From positions 248,001 to 312,000 of the forward strand of contig JAWPMT010000007.1 of NCBI GenBank assembly GCA_033344775.1: a stretch of 64,000 nt of DNA. The letters are read 5' to 3'. The notes under the pieces were generated by a model that saw only the letters and a list, made by a program, of their open reading frames with translations, made no database searches and was not told the DNA's origin. The translations under genes were made by a program, and so were the position numbers. The stretch is from Cytophagales bacterium. Its GTDB lineage: Bacteria > Bacteroidota > Bacteroidia > Cytophagales > Cyclobacteriaceae. Of the stretch, positions 60,889-64,000 are shown piece after piece. The first letter of the stretch is position 1. Each line of letters begins with the position of its first letter.

Positions 60889-61506
60889 CTACTGGATAGC
60901 CCACTGATAGAAGTTGTAAATGCCCAGCGTAAGAAATGCCGCTCCGGGCAGGACATGTACTAATAGTCGATTATCTGATATCCGCGTAAACCGGTTGCCA
61001 AGTCGGACGGCCAGAAAAAGAACGATCACTGACCCCAGAAAAATCCCAAATAAATATGCCCAGAATCCAGGGCCTGTCAATTTAATCCATTGGTTTTGTT
61101 GCAAATATGCGGTGACGGCCAGCCAGAATGGTACGGCCAACGGGTTCAAAAAGCCCAGAATAATGCCTTTCAGAAATCCTGTGCGACCTTTTGCTCCAGT
61201 ATTGACTTTTATGGAAGAGGACGAGCTTTTAGAAAAGATGGAATACAAACCGAGGGCTGTCAATACCAATCCGGTGATGAGCGTGAAATGATGAGTAAAG
61301 GTCAGGTTATTATTCAGGAAGATCTGAAAACGAACTACAAGTAAGGCGTAGAAAAACTCGACTATGCAGGCACCCACCACCAGAAAATAAGCGGCGCGTA
61401 TTTTGCCCTGGACCCCCATTTGCATCACAGTGATATTAATGGTGCCCGGAGGAATGGATCCGAAAAAACTAACGATAAAGGCGACTACAAAAACCTGTAA
61501 GGTCAT
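60889..61506 (-). CDS. LysE-family exporter
   Basis: The 205-aa membrane protein has six helices and a typical start (VAFIVSFFGSIPPGTINITVMQMGVQGKIRAAYF, including the PPG motif at about 18-22 and GxxxG spacing). It belongs to the LysE/RhtB exporters of amino acids and related small molecules. Its ATG overlaps the stop of the ATP-grasp gene by 4 nt, so the two are translationally coupled. Export of the ATP-grasp product is a reasonable inference. Confidence 0.87.
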   Translation of the reverse strand: MTLQVFVVAFIVSFFGSIPPGTINITVMQMGVQGKIRAAYFLVVGACIVEFFYALLVVRFQIFLNNNLTFTHHFTLITGLVLTALGLYSIFSKSSSSSIKVNTGAKGRTGFLKGIILGFLNPLAVPFWLAVTAYLQQNQWIKLTGPGFWAYLFGIFLGSVIVLFLAVRLGNRFTRISDNRLLVHVLPGAAFLTLGIYNFYQWAIQ

Positions 61507-62561
61507 GTATTGGATTCTTTCTGTTGGTTATACGCGCTAATTTCCCTCATTTTCCTGATTCCGTCAGAAAATTTCCAGTATTGATGCCCCCTTTTTCGAT
61601 TGGCGGCACTGACTCGCCGGAGCATTTTCAGGTGCCAGAGAATATCTCGATAAGCAGCGAAAATGGAACTGCCAGGATGATAGACATGCCCAGGCTCCGC
61701 CCCAGCACCATTGAGTTCCAGAATTTTAAACTGCTTGATCTCTCTCAACGATTCGATGGAATCGCACCTCAGGTCAAACCTGCCGAAATAGAAATCCTTT
61801 ATTTGACTTGAAATCTGATCAAATGCTGAATGCAAAGCTTCATCAATCCAATGATTGTAATTGAGAAAGGTCGTGCCTCGACAATGATTGCCTATTGCTT
61901 CAACCAGGACCTCTTCTCCGTTTTTGGGTATGTCGGTCGCTATTTCCTGTACTTCAGGACTATCAAATTCGACCTGTAGCATTGCACGGACATTTTGTTC
62001 CAGCAATTCTTTCACCGAATTTTCACCATCTCCTGATACACTCAAAAATCCTTTTTTCACGATGGAGGTCACCCTTCCCCGTGCTTCACCCGGAACTTTG
62101 ATATAAAAAACGCCGAGCTCCAAAGGGTAATCAATGAATTCCTGGATCAGGAAATTGACCTGAATGTCTTTGAGGTATTTGCTTAGCTCTTCTTCTGAGT
62201 TCAGTTTCGAGACCATCCATCCGCGTTCACCCACATCAGGCTTGGCAATGATTGGAAAGGATAGCTTCGATTGTTGGAGGTAAGTCATAACCTCCTCAGT
62301 AGATACATCCGAAGTAAACAACCTGGTTACAGGCATATATTCATCAGGGATCAGGTCAAAGATCTCTGACTTCTTTTCGCCCAGCATTCCACCGAATTCA
62401 ATGGAAGGGTTGGAAGCGGTGAAGAAAAAAAGCGACCGGCTTCTTAGCGCCAGGAAAGCATAATAGATCTTTACCGGAAAGTAAAAAACGTTGAAGGACC
62501 AGAATTCAAAGTTTGTAAAACGAGTCCACCATTGGGCAAACCGACTTACTTTCTTAGACAT
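61503..62561 (-). CDS. ATP-grasp-like enzyme
   Basis: The 352-aa soluble protein has an ATP-grasp fold. Seen: FPIIAKPDVGERGWMVSKLN (ATP-binding strand and Lys, about 103-122), NFLIQEFIDYPLELGVFYIK (about 136-155), and a metal- and substrate-binding strand ILELNGAGAEPGHVYHP (about 293-309, ELNGAGAE with Glu and Asn ligands). ATP-grasp enzymes activate carboxylates to acyl phosphates and form amide or ester bonds, as in D-Ala-D-Ala ligase. The substrate is unknown. It overlaps the LysE exporter gene and lies 7 nt after the DinB-like gene. Confidence 0.82.
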   Translation of the reverse strand: MSKKVSRFAQWWTRFTNFEFWSFNVFYFPVKIYYAFLALRSRSLFFFTASNPSIEFGGMLGEKKSEIFDLIPDEYMPVTRLFTSDVSTEEVMTYLQQSKLSFPIIAKPDVGERGWMVSKLNSEEELSKYLKDIQVNFLIQEFIDYPLELGVFYIKVPGEARGRVTSIVKKGFLSVSGDGENSVKELLEQNVRAMLQVEFDSPEVQEIATDIPKNGEEVLVEAIGNHCRGTTFLNYNHWIDEALHSAFDQISSQIKDFYFGRFDLRCDSIESLREIKQFKILELNGAGAEPGHVYHPGSSIFAAYRDILWHLKMLRRVSAANRKRGHQYWKFSDGIRKMREISAYNQQKESNT

Positions 62562-62568
62562 TTAGCAA

Positions 62569-63078
62569 TCAGGACTGTTGCTTTTGGTATCGAACGGTAG
62601 AGCTGGCTACACCAAAGTGCTCGGGTAAAACAATGTGTTCGCCGACCGCACGCACACCGATTTTGATCAGTGCCATGTGATGGATGGCATGTTCAATGTT
62701 GTAGGCCAATTCACGATAAAGGCTACTAGGAATGCTCACCAGATCATTGCCCTCTACTTCGTAATTCGCGATCAGGTTCATGGCGTGATCTTCTACTTTG
62801 CCAGCCAGGAACTCGTCGATAGACTGAATGACACTGATGGCCAGTTTGCGATCCGTTTCAATGAATTTATCGTGCCGGCGCTCATCGTAGTTGATCTCAC
62901 CTTTGTTGGCACCATCCATGAGGCAAAGAAAAAATTCTATGGTATGCCTGATGTGCTGACCAACCGAAGATCCGCTTAGTGTGGGTATCGGTTTTTTAAA
63001 ATCCTCATCAGAAAGCTGGTCCATTACCTCGACTAGCTGAGACAATAAACCACGTGCAGACTGCTGTATGGGCATCAT
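62569..63078 (-). CDS. DinB-superfamily protein
   Basis: The 169-aa cytoplasmic protein has the three metal-binding His of the DinB/YfiT four-helix bundle: GQHIRHTIEF (about 45-54) and NIEHAIHHMALIKIG (about 127-141). Members are thiol-dependent transferases or hydrolases, mostly of unknown substrate. It is the first gene of the DinB/ATP-grasp/LysE unit (7 nt spacing). Confidence 0.85.
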   Translation of the reverse strand: MMPIQQSARGLLSQLVEVMDQLSDEDFKKPIPTLSGSSVGQHIRHTIEFFLCLMDGANKGEINYDERRHDKFIETDRKLAISVIQSIDEFLAGKVEDHAMNLIANYEVEGNDLVSIPSSLYRELAYNIEHAIHHMALIKIGVRAVGEHIVLPEHFGVASSTVRYQKQQS

Positions 63079-63111
63079 GAATTACGCATTAAACGTGCAA
63101 AAATAGCGCTA

Positions 63112-63552
63112 TTATTTATTTGAAGAGAGGGTTTCACTCCAATACTTATCCGCCTTTGTTTTTAGGCCGGATTCATCTTCGTTCCAGCTCTTTAGGGTGT
63201 TATTACCCCAAAAATTGTAGAACAGGTAAAGTTTGTCATCGATGACCTTGAATGTTTCCGGGTCAATTTTCACTTTGTCCCCACTGACGCCCATGGCGTA
63301 AGCGCACCAGCCACCATAGGCAGGAACGTATTTTTTAGGAGAATCGAGAAATTTTTGCTTGTTACTCTCCGAACTAAACCGATAGGTGATGCCCTGATGG
63401 GAAGCCCTGATGGACTTGCTCCCTTTTTCCGCTTCGCCTGAGAAGTAAGCCACGACATCATAGCCGCCAACCGCAAGGCCATCCTTGGTATTGGTATGTT
63501 CCGTTTCGGGTTGCTGAAGTACAATAGCTAAAACAAGTAGTAAAAATTGCAT
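63112..63552 (-). CDS. Exported YHS-domain protein
   Basis: The 146-aa product has a short signal-like N-terminus (MQFLLLVLAIVLQQPE) and a YHS domain: GLAVGGYDVVAYFSGEAEKG (about 25-44) and ITYRFSSESNKQKFLDSPKKYVPAYGGWCAYAM (split here; Cys near 83). YHS domains are thought to bind metals or act in heavy-metal handling; a single Cys and several acidic residues make metal binding uncertain. It follows the DinB operon with a 33-nt gap on the same strand. Confidence 0.84.
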   Translation of the reverse strand: MQFLLLVLAIVLQQPETEHTNTKDGLAVGGYDVVAYFSGEAEKGSKSIRASHQGITYRFSSESNKQKFLDSPKKYVPAYGGWCAYAMGVSGDKVKIDPETFKVIDDKLYLFYNFWGNNTLKSWNEDESGLKTKADKYWSETLSSNK

Positions 63553-63672
63553 GGTATCACTGAGTTATGGGCCTAAATAAAAACGCTGGTTTCAATGAAT
63601 GTTGGAGCGATTTACTCAATATTTCGACTCAGGGTTTGGATTATAGACGGTTAATGCGCGAAACTGTTGCCT

Positions 63673-64000
63673 TTAAGACAGAACTGAGAGGTGCGGAGCA
63701 ATCAATTCATATTCAAAACCCTTCTGAAGCAGAAATCGGATCACCTTCTGCTTTTTCTGACTGAGCTCCAGGTCTTCAGAAAGTGTTTTTAACTTTTGCT
63801 CGACGAGTGATTTGATCATTTCTCGATATTCTTCTTTGGGGAGTTGATCCAGTGCCCGATCGATTTCATCTTCATCAAGCTGTTTCTGTCTCAGCTGTTG
63901 CCGGATTTTCACTTTGCCCCACTTGTTGAACCGAAATTTATCCGAAGCAAAGGCCTTTGCATACCGACTTTCGTCAATAAAATTCTCGTTGATCAGCTCT
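63673..64000 (-). CDS. recX: Regulatory protein RecX, 5' end outside the window
   Basis: The visible frame ends at 63673 and runs past 64000. Residues read ELINENFIDESRYAKAFASD, KFRFNKWGKVKIRQQLRQKQ, LDEDEIDRALDQL, then KKQKVIRFLLQKGFEYELI. The order FIDe.ryA..F......kwG...I...L..k.i....I..AL matches RecX three-helix repeats. RecX caps RecA filaments and lowers recombination. The window cuts it before its start. Confidence 0.9.
   Translation of the reverse strand, partial: ELINENFIDESRYAKAFASDKFRFNKWGKVKIRQQLRQKQLDEDEIDRALDQLPKEEYREMIKSLVEQKLKTLSEDLELSQKKQKVIRFLLQKGFEYELIAPHLSVLS

Noticed and set aside
63567-63764. 65-codon plus-strand frame between the YHS and recX genes
   Set aside because: It overlaps the recX 3' end in antisense and has no recognisable features.
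1-64000. CRISPR arrays, prophage, toxin-antitoxin pairs, rRNA genes
   Set aside because: I looked for regularly spaced repeats, phage structural genes, paired small toxin and antitoxin genes and rRNA sequence and saw none. Only one tRNA was found.

Overview
The window looks like a chromosomal segment of a marine-type Bacteroidota, most likely order Cytophagales. Supporting evidence: type IX secretion (T9SS) cargo with type A and CHU_C/type B C-terminal signals, a PorP/SprF-family protein, a SusC/FecA-like TonB receptor with an N-terminal carboxypeptidase-like domain, the rpmG-DUF4295 pair, -7 promoter elements of the TAnnTTTG type, and mostly weak Shine-Dalgarno sequences. No prophage, CRISPR array, rRNA operon or large genomic island was seen. 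Most genes are housekeeping or cell-envelope genes.

Layout. 1-5909 (minus) is a probable iron-uptake operon: DUF4856 lipoprotein, imelysin-like lipoprotein, HTTM membrane protein and a TonB-dependent receptor cut by the window edge. A perfect 19-bp 9-1-9 palindrome of Fur-box type lies upstream. 6137-14943 (minus) is a PorP/SprF protein overlapping a 2472-residue T9SS cargo protein. 15448-24015 (plus) is a tight run: manA, lipB, a small unknown gene, a DEDD exonuclease, rnr, an APC permease, a polyprenyl synthase, a rhomboid protease and cdd. It is followed by a possible small transcript with its own promoter and terminator. 24331-29518 carries asnS, an orphan H-NOX haem sensor, rpoN, a PAP2-like membrane protein and an outer-membrane barrel protein.

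29691-30605 is the most plastic stretch: tRNA-Arg(ACG), a small GIY-YIG endonuclease gene, a copy of the tRNA 3' end interrupted by a 22-nt GC-rich palindrome, a second degenerate tRNA 3' copy, and a probable IS OrfA relic. 30612-37078 holds msrA, an exported amidohydrolase, a KTSC-like protein, hpt, an exported DinB-like protein, an NTF2-like protein, rpmB, an M24 aminopeptidase, rpmG and DUF4295. A 1398-aa T9SS cargo protein then sits between DUF4295 and ftsY.

42917-58589 includes a DUF697-like protein, a DUF6134-like protein, an alpha/beta hydrolase-OsmC fusion, an acyl-CoA ligase, an exported GH65 enzyme preceded by a LacI-type palindrome, a T9SS-exported peptidoglycan amidase, a cysteine desulfurase, a glmM-type mutase, mazG and two exported thioredoxin-fold proteins. 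58997-64000 has a ClC channel with CBS domains, a DinB/ATP-grasp/LysE operon, a YHS protein and a partial recX.

The intergenic DNA holds several different hairpin elements. Two copies of one family, at 31288 and 48408, differ by two compensatory base-pair changes. A triple-nested inverted repeat lies at 58832-58943. Together with the tRNA-Arg/GIY-YIG locus these are the best candidates for something undescribed. All family assignments come from reading motifs; no database search was run.
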